Assembly (NCBI RefSeq): GCF_001403795.1
Contig: NZ_CXSU01000011.1
Span: forward strand, 622,247-686,246
Direction of reading: 5' to 3'
Length of the DNA: 64,000 nucleotides
Source: Jannaschia donghaensis
GTDB taxonomy: Bacteria > Pseudomonadota > Alphaproteobacteria > Rhodobacterales > Rhodobacteraceae
The translations under genes were made by a program, and so were the position numbers. Shown piece by piece: positions 8,902-17,924 of this stretch (positions are counted from its first letter, which is position 1; each line of letters begins with the position of its first letter). The notes beneath the pieces were generated by a model, which was not told the DNA's origin, did no database searches, and saw only the letters and a list, made by a program, of their open reading frames with translations.

Positions 8902-9696
8902 CTAGCGAAGACGCGGCGACCAGAGGCGGGACAGCACGAAGAACCCGAATGCGATGCTGACGATGCTTGGGCCGACTGGCGTGTCGACGTAAAGCGAGCC
9001 GACCACGCCCAGGGCCGCGCAGACCATGCCGATTAATGCGGCAAGGCCCGCCATGCGTTCCGGTGTGCGGCAAAAGGGGCGCGCCGTCGCCGCCGGGATC
9101 AGCAGCAGGGCCCCGATCAAAAGCGCGCCGACGACCTTGATCCCGCAGGCGACCACCACGGCCAGCGCGATCGTCAGGAACAATTGCTCGCGCTTGGGGT
9201 CGATGCCCGCGGCCCGCGAAAGATCCGCGCCCAGCGTCGCCGTCAACAAGGCTGACCATCGCCATGTCAGCAACCCGGCCACGACAAGGGCGCCGATCCA
9301 CACGAGGGCAAGGTCGGCCTTCGTGACCGATAGGATGTCGCCGAACAGATAGCCCATCAAATCGATCCGCACGTTCGGCAGGAGGGAGGCTGTGACCAGG
9401 CCCAGGGCCAGCGCAGCATGGGCCGTGACCCCCAGGATCGTATCACTCGCCGTGCCGCGATCGGCCAGCGTCGAGACGGCCAGCGCCATCAAAAGCGCCA
9501 CGACCAGCGCCCCGCCGAACACCGGCGCGTCCACCGCGACGGCCAGTGCCACCCCGAGGATCGATGCATGCGCCGTCGCATCCGAGAAATAGGCCATGCG
9601 CCGCCAGACGACGAAACACCCCAAAGGGCCGGCCGCCAGCGCGACACCGAGGCCGGCCAGGGCCGCGCGGATCAGGAAACTGTCGAGAAGCATCAC
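8902..9696 (-). CDS. znuB: Zinc ABC transporter permease ZnuB
   Basis: Integral membrane permease of the ZnuABC high-affinity zinc importer (ABC-3 family). 264 residues with about eight hydrophobic helices; the N-terminal LGVALAAGPLGCFVVWRR and the following DATAHASILGVAL are typical of the family. It begins inside the last codons of znuC (4 bp ATGA overlap), so it is co-translated. The operon reads zur-znuC-znuB, opposite to znuA, and is expected to be Zur-repressed in zinc-replete cells. Confidence 0.93.
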   Translation of the reverse strand: MMLLDSFLIRAALAGLGVALAAGPLGCFVVWRRMAYFSDATAHASILGVALAVAVDAPVFGGALVVALLMALAVSTLADRGTASDTILGVTAHAALALGLVTASLLPNVRIDLMGYLFGDILSVTKADLALVWIGALVVAGLLTWRWSALLTATLGADLSRAAGIDPKREQLFLTIALAVVVACGIKVVGALLIGALLLIPAATARPFCRTPERMAGLAALIGMVCAALGVVGSLYVDTPVGPSIVSIAFGFFVLSRLWSPRLR

Positions 9697-10460
9697 GCGT
9701 GTTCATCATCCGTGTGCGAATGGTCGTGGTGATGGTCGTGACCATGTTCGTGGCGGTAGAGGGCCAGAGCCCCGCCGGTGCCAGTGCCGAACAGCGCGCG
9801 GTATTCCGGGGCCGAGGCCACATGCTCCGGGTGTCCTTCGCAGCAGACATGACCGTTCAGACAGATGACGCGGTCGGACGCGGCCATGACGACGTGCAAT
9901 TCGTGGCTGACCATCAGGACGGCGCATCCCGTTTCGGCGCGGATCGCCGCGATCTGCCGATAGAAGGCGGCGGAGCCCGGCTGGTCGAGCCCCTGCGTCG
10001 GCTCGTCCAGGATCAGCAGATGCGGATCGTGGAGCAACGCGCGCGCCAGAAGGATGCGTTGCCGCTGCCCCCCCGACAGGTCCGCCAATTGCTGGCGACC
10101 GGCGTGTGGCAATCCGGCGCGGTGCAGGGCCGCCTGCGCCTGCGTGTCGGTGATCGCATGCGGCAGGCCAAGGAAACGGCGCACCGTCATCGGCAGGTGC
10201 GGATCGGTGGACAGGGTTTGCGGGACGTATCCGATGCGAAGGTCCGGCGCGCGCACGACGCGCCCCGCGGATGGCGCGACGGCCCCGATCATCGCGCGCA
10301 GCAGCGTGGACTTGCCGGACCCGTTCGGCCCGACGAGCGTCACGATTTCGCCCGCGCGGATGCTCAGATCGATGCCATGCAGAACCAGGCGCCCACCTTG
10401 GCGAACGTCGAGGTTTTCAGTCCGGATCAGCGGCAGTGTCACGCGGGGGTCGCCTGGCAT
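9693..10460 (-). CDS. znuC: Zinc ABC transporter ATPase ZnuC
   Basis: ATPase driving zinc import with ZnuB and ZnuA. Walker A GPNGSGKST at 44-52, signature LSGGQRQR and Walker B LLILDEP are all present. 255 residues from the ATG used here, which overlaps the zur gene by 22 bp. A GTG six codons in (10442) would make a neat 4 bp GTGA overlap with the zur stop and is an equally good start. The C-terminus is a His/Asp-rich tail (about ten His in the last 22 residues), a common metal-binding decoration in zinc systems. Confidence 0.94.
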   Translation of the reverse strand: MPGDPRVTLPLIRTENLDVRQGGRLVLHGIDLSIRAGEIVTLVGPNGSGKSTLLRAMIGAVAPSAGRVVRAPDLRIGYVPQTLSTDPHLPMTVRRFLGLPHAITDTQAQAALHRAGLPHAGRQQLADLSGGQRQRILLARALLHDPHLLILDEPTQGLDQPGSAAFYRQIAAIRAETGCAVLMVSHELHVVMAASDRVICLNGHVCCEGHPEHVASAPEYRALFGTGTGGALALYRHEHGHDHHHDHSHTDDEHA

Positions 10461-10915
10461 CCGGGGCAGAGTCCCTCCGCCTCCAGCACGGCGCTTTCGA
10501 CGGTAAACCCTGTTCCGGCGGCGGCCTGGCCCAGTGCCGCGTCGCTGTCGGCCTGGGTTTCGGCCACGGCGGCGCAGTTGCGGCAGATCAGCAGAACCGG
10601 GGCATGACGCTTTTCGGGCGCGCTGCAGGCGACGAAGGCGTTCAAGCGCTCGACGCGGTGCGCGAAACCATGCGTAACAAGGAAGTCGAGCGCGCGGTAA
10701 GCCACCGGCGGTTGCGGCTTCAGCCCGTCGTCGCGCAGTACGTCGAGAATTTCGTAGGCCCCCATCGCGCGATGATTGCGCAGCAGAATCGCCAGCACCC
10801 GGCGACGGATCGGGGTCAACTGCAGCCCCTCGTCGGCGCAGCGGGCATCCGTCGCGGCCAGCGCGCTTTCGATACAGTCGGAATGATCGTGGGTTTCGAA
10901 CCCGATGGGTGTCAT
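10439..10915 (-). CDS. zur: Zur, zinc-responsive Fur-family repressor
   Basis: Zinc-dependent repressor of zinc uptake. 158 residues: an N-terminal winged helix (QLTPIRRRVLAILL and the PVAYRALDFL recognition region) and a C-terminal dimerisation domain. Two CxxC pairs, CRNC and CPGC, would hold the structural zinc typical of Zur. Location in the znu locus, divergent from znuA and first in zur-znuC-znuB, separates it from Fur or Mur. The A/T-rich palindrome just upstream is a likely autoregulatory operator. Confidence 0.93.
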   Translation of the reverse strand: MTPIGFETHDHSDCIESALAATDARCADEGLQLTPIRRRVLAILLRNHRAMGAYEILDVLRDDGLKPQPPVAYRALDFLVTHGFAHRVERLNAFVACSAPEKRHAPVLLICRNCAAVAETQADSDAALGQAAAGTGFTVESAVLEAEGLCPGCQATPA

Positions 10916-10922
10916 GGAGGGT

Positions 10923-10937
10923 TGATATATTATAACA
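10923..10937. promoter_or_regulatory. Zur operator between zur and znuA
   Basis: TGATATA-T-TATAACA is a 15-bp interrupted palindrome with a single asymmetric pair, strikingly A/T-rich in a GC-rich genome. It lies 8 bp from the zur ATG and 37 bp from the znuA ATG, positioned to repress both transcripts. Alphaproteobacterial Zur sites are A/T-rich palindromes of this kind. Confidence 0.75.
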
Positions 10938-10973
10938 TCACTTCTATCAAGCGACCGTCATTCGGAGAGCCCC

Positions 10974-11888
10974 ATGATCCCTCGCCTTGCGCCGCTTCTT
11001 GCCTGCCTGACCTTTCCGGCCGTCGCCGATGTGCCCGCCGTCGTCGCCGATATCGGTCCCGTGCATTCGATGGTCGCGCGCGTGATGGACGGTGTGGGGA
11101 ACCCCAGGTTGCTGATCCCGGCCGGTGTGTCGCCACACGGTCACGCGATGCGCCCGTCGGAAGCGGACGCTTTGGCGCGGGCGGACATTGTGTTTTGGGT
11201 GGGGACCGCCTTGGCCCCGTGGCTGGACCGCGCCGTGGACAGCCTGGCCTCCGATGCGATGTCCGTCGAATTGCTGGAAACCGCGGCGGGCGCGCCCGAG
11301 GGGGCCGAGGAAGATCATGACGACGACGTGGATAACGATGCGCATGACGATCACGATGGCCACGACCACGGGGACATCGATCCACATGCCTGGCTCGATC
11401 CCGTGACGGGCAAGCTGTGGCTGGACAGGATCGCGGACGTGCTGGCCGAGGCGGACCCCGAAAACGCGATCATCTATGCGGCCAATGCGGAGGCCGGGAA
11501 GGCCGAACTCGACACCCTTGTGGTGGAGGTTCGGGCGCAGCTGGAACCGGTGCGGGGGCGCGGCTACATCACGTTTCACGACGCTTACCACGGGTTCGAG
11601 ACGCGGTTCGACATGCCGTCGCTTGGCGCGATCTCGGTCAGCGATGCGGTTCCGCCGTCGGCCGGTCAGGTGGCCAGGTTGCGCGATGTCGTCACCACGG
11701 CCAAGGCCGTCTGCGTCTTTTCCGAACCGCAGTTCGACCCCGGCCTGGTCGAGACGTTGACCGAAGGGACAGAAGCGCGCGCCGGCGTTCTGGACCCGCT
11801 GGGGGCGACGCTGCAGCCCGGCATGACTCTTTATCCGACGCTGCTGCGTAGCATCGCCACGGCCCTGGAAGACTGTCTGTCCCGCTGA
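10974..11888 (+). CDS. znuA: Periplasmic zinc-binding protein ZnuA
   Basis: Captures Zn2+ in the periplasm and delivers it to ZnuBC. 304 residues with an N-terminal signal peptide (about 1-18). Metal-ligand regions are visible: IGPVHSMV, SPHGHAM, the DPHAWLDP box and ITFHDAYHGF. Between them is the acidic/His-rich flexible loop (about 108-138) typical of ZnuA and absent from manganese homologues. GGAGA lies about 8 bp before the ATG. Divergent from zur-znuCB. Confidence 0.95.
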   Translation: MIPRLAPLLACLTFPAVADVPAVVADIGPVHSMVARVMDGVGNPRLLIPAGVSPHGHAMRPSEADALARADIVFWVGTALAPWLDRAVDSLASDAMSVELLETAAGAPEGAEEDHDDDVDNDAHDDHDGHDHGDIDPHAWLDPVTGKLWLDRIADVLAEADPENAIIYAANAEAGKAELDTLVVEVRAQLEPVRGRGYITFHDAYHGFETRFDMPSLGAISVSDAVPPSAGQVARLRDVVTTAKAVCVFSEPQFDPGLVETLTEGTEARAGVLDPLGATLQPGMTLYPTLLRSIATALEDCLSR

Positions 11889-11963
11889 CGTTGTTCGGCG
11901 ATCTGACCCGCCGTCTTGGTTCGAGGATCAAGAAGGGGACTCGACAAGTGCGATTCAAAACTA

Positions 11964-11978
11964 GAACATAACAAGAAC
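11964..11978. promoter_or_regulatory. LexA (SOS) box of the imuA-imuB-dnaE2 locus
   Basis: GAAC-ATAACAA-GAAC is, on the other strand, the direct repeat GTTC-N7-GTTC, the alphaproteobacterial LexA site. It lies 28 bp upstream of the imuA ATG, consistent with repression by LexA and induction on DNA damage. No lexA gene is in the window. Confidence 0.88.
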
Positions 11979-12005
11979 ATTAAGCGATTCTCCGGTGCTG
12001 CCTCC

Positions 12006-12695
12006 ATGACGTCTTCCGCCTCGGACCCTGCGCCGCCTGCCTTTACCGAAACGTTCTGCAGCACGCGGGACGGGGCTGGGACGGGTCTGGTTCTGGCGCA
12101 GATGGATGCCGTTTTGGCCCGGATGCCCGGCGGGAAAGGCCCCGTCCTTTGGGTGCAGGAGGCGCGCGCCGCACAGGAAGGCGGCGTGCCCTGTCAGCGG
12201 GGGATCGCGGAACTCGGGTTGAACATGCCCATTCTGCGCATCGCGGCCCGATCGGCCGCCGATGCGCTCTGGGCGATGGAGGAGGGTCTGGAATGCGCCG
12301 CACTGTCCGCTGTCGTGGGCGAGATCTGGGGGAACCCCAAGGCTCTCGATTTTACGGCAACCAAACGTCTTGCCCTGCGCTCGCGCCAATCGGGCGTGCC
12401 CTTTTGGCTGCTGCGGCCCGACGGGGTGGCCGATCTGTCGGTCGCGCCCGACCGCTGGCGGGTGAGTGCGACGCGATCGTCCGACAATCCGTGGGACGCG
12501 CGCGCGCCGGGTCGGGCGCGTTGGCTCGCCGATCTGTTTCGCACGCGGCGCGGTGCCCCCGCCACCTGGGTGGCCGGACATGACCCGGCGGCGCATCGTG
12601 TCGATCTGGTTGCCGCGCTTCCCGATCGCGCGCTGGGAGAGGGTGACGACCGCGCAGCCCAGCCTGCCTTGCGCTCCGTGGGAGGAGGCGGCTGA
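12006..12695 (+). CDS. imuA: ImuA, RecA-like SOS mutagenesis accessory protein
   Basis: Accessory factor of the damage-induced translesion mutasome ImuA-ImuB-DnaE2. 229 residues; a RecA/SulA-like fold is indicated by stretches such as LWVQEARAA, LWAMEEGLECAALSAVVGEI and RLALRSRQSGVPFWLLRP. No Walker A motif is evident, as in other ImuA proteins. The ATG at 12006 was chosen because upstream candidates would put the LexA box within the gene. Its last 116 bp overlap imuB in another frame, so the C-terminal ~38 residues are encoded by shared DNA. Confidence 0.87.
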   Translation: MTSSASDPAPPAFTETFCSTRDGAGTGLVLAQMDAVLARMPGGKGPVLWVQEARAAQEGGVPCQRGIAELGLNMPILRIAARSAADALWAMEEGLECAALSAVVGEIWGNPKALDFTATKRLALRSRQSGVPFWLLRPDGVADLSVAPDRWRVSATRSSDNPWDARAPGRARWLADLFRTRRGAPATWVAGHDPAAHRVDLVAALPDRALGEGDDRAAQPALRSVGGGG

Positions 12696-14175
12696 CGGCC
12701 CCGATGCCGATGCCCCCCTGGTCCTGGCTGCGCCCGGCCCCCACGGCCCCGTCGTCCATGCCGCCAACCCGGCGGCCCTGACGGGGGGGACCAAGCGGGG
12801 CATGCGCCTGACCGATGCCCGCGCCCTGACGCCCGAACTGCAGGTGGTGGAGGCCGACCTGCGCGGTGACGCGGAAGCGCTGCGCCGCCTGACACTCTGG
12901 TCCCGGCGCTGGTGTCCGTGGTCCGCGTCCGACGGGGCGGACGGCCTGGTGCTCGACACGACGGGCTCCGACCATCTTTGGGGTGGGGAGGCGGCGATAC
13001 TGGCCGACATGGAAATGCGCCTGGCCGATCTGGGACAGGACGCGCGTCTTGCCGTGGCCCCCACCCACGGGGCCGCCTGGGCGCTGGCCCGCTACGGCGA
13101 TCTGCGTGAAAACTGCGGGCCGTCCGCATTGAAGGCGCGGTTGGCGATGCTGCCGGTCGCGGCCCTGCGGCTGGACGGGGCGACGCTTCTGACCCTGCGC
13201 CGCTTGGGCATCAAGCGCATCGGGGATTTGATGCTGATCCCGCGCGCCACTTTGGAGCGCCGCTTCGGCCGTGATGGGCGCGCGTTGATGACGCCGCTGC
13301 GCCGGCTGGACCAGATGACCGGCGACCTGCCCGAACCCATCGTCAGCCCCGCCCCGCCGCAGCGGTTTCGCGTCGTGCACCGCCTGGCCGAGCCTGTGAT
13401 GGACCCGCAGCCGCTGTTGCCGGAACCGCTGGGAATGCTCTGCGCCGAAATGGCGGATGCGGGGCAGGGGCTGCGCGGCATCCGGCTGGAGCTGTATCGC
13501 ACCGACGGCACCGCCAGCCGCTTCGAGACGGGATGTTCACAAGCCAGCCGCGACCCCGCGCATCTGCTCAACCTGATGGCGCGCCATTTCGAGAGTTTGG
13601 ACGCAGGCTTCGGCTTCGACACGCTGAGCCTTGAGGCACTGCGCCCCGAACCGCTGTCGGCCGCGCAGATCCGGCTGGACGGGGGCGTGCAATCGGATGT
13701 CGCGCTTGCCACGCTGATCGATCGTCTGGCGGTTCGGCTGGGCCCGCAGGCGGTGCAGCTGCCCGATCCGCGCGAAAGTCACCTGCCCGAACGCGCCGAT
13801 GCCTGGTCGCCGGCCGTCCGCCGTGCCGACCTGCTGGCCCCCGGCGGATTGGGCGGCGGCGGGATGATCGCCGCGTCCCGTGAACGGCCCGTCCGCCTGC
13901 TGCACGCGCCCGAACGTATCGAAGTGCTGTATGCCGTGCCCGAAGGGCCGCCCGTGCGGTTCAAATGGCGCCGTAAACCCTATGTCATCCGCCGCCACCA
14001 AGGCCCCGAACGCATCGCGCCCGAATGGTGGCGCGCGCGGCCCGGCACGCGGCTGCGCGACTACTACAAGGTGGAGGTGGAGGCGGGGGAACGCTACTGG
14101 CTGTTCCGCGAAGGTATCCTGGGGGACGGGCGTGGCGATACCCCGGATTGGTTCCTGCATGGTCTTTTCGCGTGA
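12580..14175 (+). CDS. imuB: ImuB, Y-family DNA polymerase-like protein
   Basis: Y-family polymerase homologue thought to be catalytically inactive and to bridge DnaE2 to the beta clamp during translesion synthesis. 531 residues: an N-terminal polymerase-like region from RRIVSIWLPRFP, palm/fingers including LVLDTTGSDHLWGG, a helix-hairpin-helix region (TLRRLGIKRIGDLMLI) and a long C-terminal part. The start lies inside imuA (116 bp overlap), because the conserved family N-terminus begins exactly there. It is followed by a 269 bp gap before dnaE2. Confidence 0.9.
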   Translation: MTRRRIVSIWLPRFPIARWERVTTAQPSLPCAPWEEAADGPDADAPLVLAAPGPHGPVVHAANPAALTGGTKRGMRLTDARALTPELQVVEADLRGDAEALRRLTLWSRRWCPWSASDGADGLVLDTTGSDHLWGGEAAILADMEMRLADLGQDARLAVAPTHGAAWALARYGDLRENCGPSALKARLAMLPVAALRLDGATLLTLRRLGIKRIGDLMLIPRATLERRFGRDGRALMTPLRRLDQMTGDLPEPIVSPAPPQRFRVVHRLAEPVMDPQPLLPEPLGMLCAEMADAGQGLRGIRLELYRTDGTASRFETGCSQASRDPAHLLNLMARHFESLDAGFGFDTLSLEALRPEPLSAAQIRLDGGVQSDVALATLIDRLAVRLGPQAVQLPDPRESHLPERADAWSPAVRRADLLAPGGLGGGGMIAASRERPVRLLHAPERIEVLYAVPEGPPVRFKWRRKPYVIRRHQGPERIAPEWWRARPGTRLRDYYKVEVEAGERYWLFREGILGDGRGDTPDWFLHGLFA

Positions 14176-14220
14176 GCCTGTGCTGCTGTTTCAAAATCTT
14201 GGCGCGTTGCCGATGTCGGA

Positions 14221-14250
14221 GCCTTCGGCGGAGGTATTTCCGGCCAGAAG
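14221..14250 (+). repeat. Dispersed intergenic repeat typical of Rhodobacteraceae
   Basis: The 30 bases from 14221, with the core CCTTCGGCGGAGGTATTT and then CCGGCCAGAAG, match from memory a short element that recurs downstream of genes in many Roseobacter-group genomes. The core contains a small inverted repeat (CCTTCG / CGGAGG). I found only this copy in the window, so the assignment rests on recall of related genomes. It sits in the 269 bp gap between imuB and dnaE2. Confidence 0.5.
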
Positions 14251-14444
14251 ACCGCAAGCTGATCCAGCCTGCCGCGCCCTGCATCAGCTTGGCGGCACGG
14301 GCAACGAAAAGCCTTTTCCTGACAAGGTCATCGGCTCCTCAGCCTGCGGCGCAGGCACACAATGGCGCGACGTCCTTAATGGCGCGTTACCTCTGTCTTC
14401 TTCTGACCGAAAATACCCATTTCACTCGTTCCCTGCGCTGACCC

Positions 14445-17400
14445 ATGCCTGATCAGCCCCTCACCCCCGATCGCCGCACCCTCGACCCCGAACAGGAGTT
14501 CACCGAGAATCGGCCCGCCCCCTTCGTGGAACTGGGGATGGCATCTTGTTTCTCGTTCCTGCACGGGGCGTCCGACGCCGTCGATCTGGCGCTGACCGCC
14601 TGGAAAATGGGATACCATCGGATTGGGATCGCGGATCGCAATTCCATGGCCGGCATCGTGCGGATGCATGTCGAAGTCGGCAAGACCCGGATGAAGCCCC
14701 TGATCGGCACGCGGATCGTGCTGGCCTGTGGCACCGAATTTCTGGCCTATCCCCGCGACCGCGACGCTTATGGCAACCTTTGCGCGCTGATTTCCAAGGG
14801 GCGAATGCGCGGTCTGGACGGGGAATGGCAGGCCAAGGGGCAATGCGATCTGAGCCTTGCGGATCTGGCCGCCCATCAGACGGGGACGATCTTGATCGTC
14901 CTGCCCCCCGACGATCTGGCCGCGTTCGAGGCGGATCTGCCGCGCCTGACGGCCAAGCTGCCGTCGCTGTCGCACATAGCCGCGACGCATCTCTATCGCG
15001 GGGACGATCATGCGCGCATCGAACGGCTGGACCGGCTGGCGCGCGGACACGGGCTTCGTCTTCTGGCGACGAACGACGTACAGTATCACACCCCCGAAAG
15101 GCGCCCGCTGCAGGACGTGATGACCTGCATCCGCGAGAAGGTGAAGCTGTCGGAGGCGGGGTTCCACCTGTCGCCCAATGCCGAGCGTCACCTCAAGTCG
15201 CCCGAGGAGATGATCCGCCTGTTCGCGCGCTGGCCCCACGCGATCCGGGAAAGCCTGCGGATCGCCGAACAGCTGGACTTCGACCTCGGACAACTGAGCT
15301 ATGAATATCCCGAAGATCACATTCCGGCGGGGCGCACCCCAGACGAACACCTGCGCATCCTGACCGAAGACGGGGCTGCGCGGCGATACCCGGACGGCAT
15401 CCCGCAGAAGGTGCGCGACGCCATCGAGATGGAGCTGACGTTCATCGCCGGACGCGATCTTGCGCGGTATTTCATCACCATCCAGGAAATCGTCTCCTTC
15501 GGCCGGGGTGCTGGCATCCTGTGTCAGGGGCGCGGGTCCGCTGCCAATTCCGCCGTCTGCTTCTGTCTGGAAATCACGTCCGTGGATCCCGCCCTCAACG
15601 AGGTGCTGTTCGAGCGGTTCCTGTCCGCCGACCGCAACGAGCCGCCCGACATCGACGTCGACTTCGAGCACGAGCGGCGCGAGGAGGTGATCCAGCATAT
15701 CTACGAACGCTACGGCCGCGAACATGCGGGCCTGTGCGCCACGGTCATCCACTACCGCCCCCGCATGGCGATCCGGGAGGTGGGCAAGGTGCTGGGCCTG
15801 TCCGAAGACGTGACAACCGCGCTGGCCAAGACCGTCTGGGGCAGTTGGGGTCGGTCGGTCGACGATATGCACCTGGAGGATTCGGGCGTGAACCTGACGG
15901 ATCCGAGGATCCGGCAGGCGATCCGGCTGACCGACATGCTGATCGGGATGCCGCGACATCTGGGACAGCACGTGGGCGGGTTCATCCTGACGCAGCATCC
16001 GCTGACCCGCACCGTGCCCATCGGCAACGGGGCGATGCCGGAGCGGACGTTCATCGAATGGGACAAGGACGACATCGACGCGCTGGGTATCTTCAAGATG
16101 GACGTTCTGGCGCTGGGAATGCTGACCTGCATCGCAAAATCCTTCGGCCTGCTGCGGGATCATCACGGCATCGAGATGGATCTGGCCACGGTGAAGGAGG
16201 GGGACACGGCGACCTATGACATGCTGTGTCGTGGCGATTCCCTGGGGGTGTTCCAGGTGGAAAGCCGGGCGCAGATGGCGATGCTGCCCAAGCTGAAGCC
16301 GCGGGTGTTCTACGATCTGGTGATCCAGGTCGCCATCGTCCGTCCCGGCCCGATCCAGGGCGATATGGTGCATCCCTACCTCAAGCGCCGGCGCGGGGCC
16401 GAAACTCCGGAATATCCGACACCTGGTCCCCGCTATGATCAGGACGAGTTGAAGAACATTCTTTCGCGAACCTTGGGTGTGCCCATCTTTCAGGAACAGG
16501 CGATGAAAATCGCTATCGTCGCCGCCGAGTTTTCGGGTGCCGAAGCCAACGGTCTGCGCCGAGCCATGGCCACCTTTCGGTCGAAGGAGGATATCACCCG
16601 GCACAAGGCACGGATGATCGACCGAATGGTGGATCGCGGGTACGAACGCGATTTCGCCGCCCGGTGCTTCAGCCAGATCGAGGGATTTGGGGAATACGGC
16701 TTCCCCGAAAGCCATGCCGCCAGTTTCGCGCATCTGGTCTATGTGTCCAGCTATCTCAAGTGCCACCATCCCGACGTCTTCGCCTGCGCGCTTCTGAACT
16801 CGCAGCCCATGGGGTTCTACGCGCCCGCGCAGATCGTCGATATGGCCCGGCGGGCGGGCGTGGAGATCCGCACGATCGACGTGAACTACTCGGCTTGGGA
16901 CAACACGCTGGAGCCCGTGTCGCCCGGTGTCTTCGCCCTGCGCCTGGGGCTGCGGCAGCTCTCGGGATTTCGGGAGGAGAATGCGGGGCGTCTGGTCGCG
17001 GCGCGCATGGCCCCGTTCGCCGGTGTCGATGATTTGCGGCGACGCACCCGGATCGACAAGCGCGGGATGGAAATCCTGGCCAATGCCGATGCTTTCCGTT
17101 CTTGCGGGCAGGATCGGCGCGCCGCGCTTTGGGACGCGAAGGCCATCCGCTCGGGGCCGGACCTGCCGCTGTTCACCCACGAGGATGCGCCGGACGTCGG
17201 GGCGGAGCCGGTGCATATTCTGCCCGACATGCCGATGCGCGAACAGGTGGTCGCCGACTACCAGACCGCGCGTCTGTCGCTGAAGGCGCATCCCGTCGGC
17301 TTCATGCGTCGCGCGATGGACCGGGGCGGATATACGGCGGCGGTCGATCTGCGCAGCTGCCGCTTCAATCAGAAGGTCTCGGTCGCAGGGCTGGTCCTGA

Positions 17401-17747
17401 TCCGCCAGAAACCGGGCAGTGCCAAGGGCGTCTGTTTCATCACCCTGGAGGACGAAACGGGCGTGGTGAACATCGTCGTCTGGCCCGACCTGTTCAAACG
17501 ATTCCGCAAGGCGATCATGTCCGCGCGGCTGATGGCGGTGCACGGACACGTGCAATACGACGGGGCCGTCCTGCACGTCGTGGCCCACGATATCTTGGAC
17601 CGCAACGATGCGTTGGCCAATCTTTCGGCGGACGAGCTTGGCCCGACTTTGGGCCGCGGGGACGAGGTGGCGCGGCCCGTGCCGCAGCACGGCGGCCGGC
17701 ACCCCCGCGACGTGCGCGTCATTCCGAAATCGCGCGATTTTCACTGA
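14445..17747 (+). CDS. dnaE2: Error-prone DNA polymerase DnaE2 (ImuC)
   Basis: C-family polymerase responsible for SOS mutagenesis with ImuA and ImuB. 1100 residues, shorter than replicative DnaE1, as expected. An N-terminal PHP domain (IADRNSMAGIVRMH region) precedes the polymerase core with catalytic Asp residues D402, D404 and D406 in PDIDVDF. Then come a helix-hairpin-helix region and a C-terminal OB fold (SVAGLVLIRQ and ITLEDETGVVNIVVWP). It is probably co-regulated with imuA-imuB, although the gap leaves room for its own promoter; I see no second LexA box there. Confidence 0.96.
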   Translation: MPDQPLTPDRRTLDPEQEFTENRPAPFVELGMASCFSFLHGASDAVDLALTAWKMGYHRIGIADRNSMAGIVRMHVEVGKTRMKPLIGTRIVLACGTEFLAYPRDRDAYGNLCALISKGRMRGLDGEWQAKGQCDLSLADLAAHQTGTILIVLPPDDLAAFEADLPRLTAKLPSLSHIAATHLYRGDDHARIERLDRLARGHGLRLLATNDVQYHTPERRPLQDVMTCIREKVKLSEAGFHLSPNAERHLKSPEEMIRLFARWPHAIRESLRIAEQLDFDLGQLSYEYPEDHIPAGRTPDEHLRILTEDGAARRYPDGIPQKVRDAIEMELTFIAGRDLARYFITIQEIVSFGRGAGILCQGRGSAANSAVCFCLEITSVDPALNEVLFERFLSADRNEPPDIDVDFEHERREEVIQHIYERYGREHAGLCATVIHYRPRMAIREVGKVLGLSEDVTTALAKTVWGSWGRSVDDMHLEDSGVNLTDPRIRQAIRLTDMLIGMPRHLGQHVGGFILTQHPLTRTVPIGNGAMPERTFIEWDKDDIDALGIFKMDVLALGMLTCIAKSFGLLRDHHGIEMDLATVKEGDTATYDMLCRGDSLGVFQVESRAQMAMLPKLKPRVFYDLVIQVAIVRPGPIQGDMVHPYLKRRRGAETPEYPTPGPRYDQDELKNILSRTLGVPIFQEQAMKIAIVAAEFSGAEANGLRRAMATFRSKEDITRHKARMIDRMVDRGYERDFAARCFSQIEGFGEYGFPESHAASFAHLVYVSSYLKCHHPDVFACALLNSQPMGFYAPAQIVDMARRAGVEIRTIDVNYSAWDNTLEPVSPGVFALRLGLRQLSGFREENAGRLVAARMAPFAGVDDLRRRTRIDKRGMEILANADAFRSCGQDRRAALWDAKAIRSGPDLPLFTHEDAPDVGAEPVHILPDMPMREQVVADYQTARLSLKAHPVGFMRRAMDRGGYTAAVDLRSCRFNQKVSVAGLVLIRQKPGSAKGVCFITLEDETGVVNIVVWPDLFKRFRKAIMSARLMAVHGHVQYDGAVLHVVAHDILDRNDALANLSADELGPTLGRGDEVARPVPQHGGRHPRDVRVIPKSRDFH

Positions 17748-17924
17748 TTTCATCGCGAAAACCTGCGGATATCGAGTCACACATCCAAGCGAAATGATGA
17801 CAACTCGACCCGTCCTATCGACGCGACGTCATTCAGCCTTCTAGGTTCGCGCCAAGGTCGCAGTCGCGAAAAGAACCATGCCTCCCGGGGGACTGCACCC
17901 GAAGGCGATCAAGCAGGTGGCGAC

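Noticed and set aside
14376-17780. Very long open frame antisense to dnaE2 (over 1100 codons)
   Set aside because: It mirrors the codon pattern of the GC-rich dnaE2 gene, is Arg/His/Pro-rich and matches no family.
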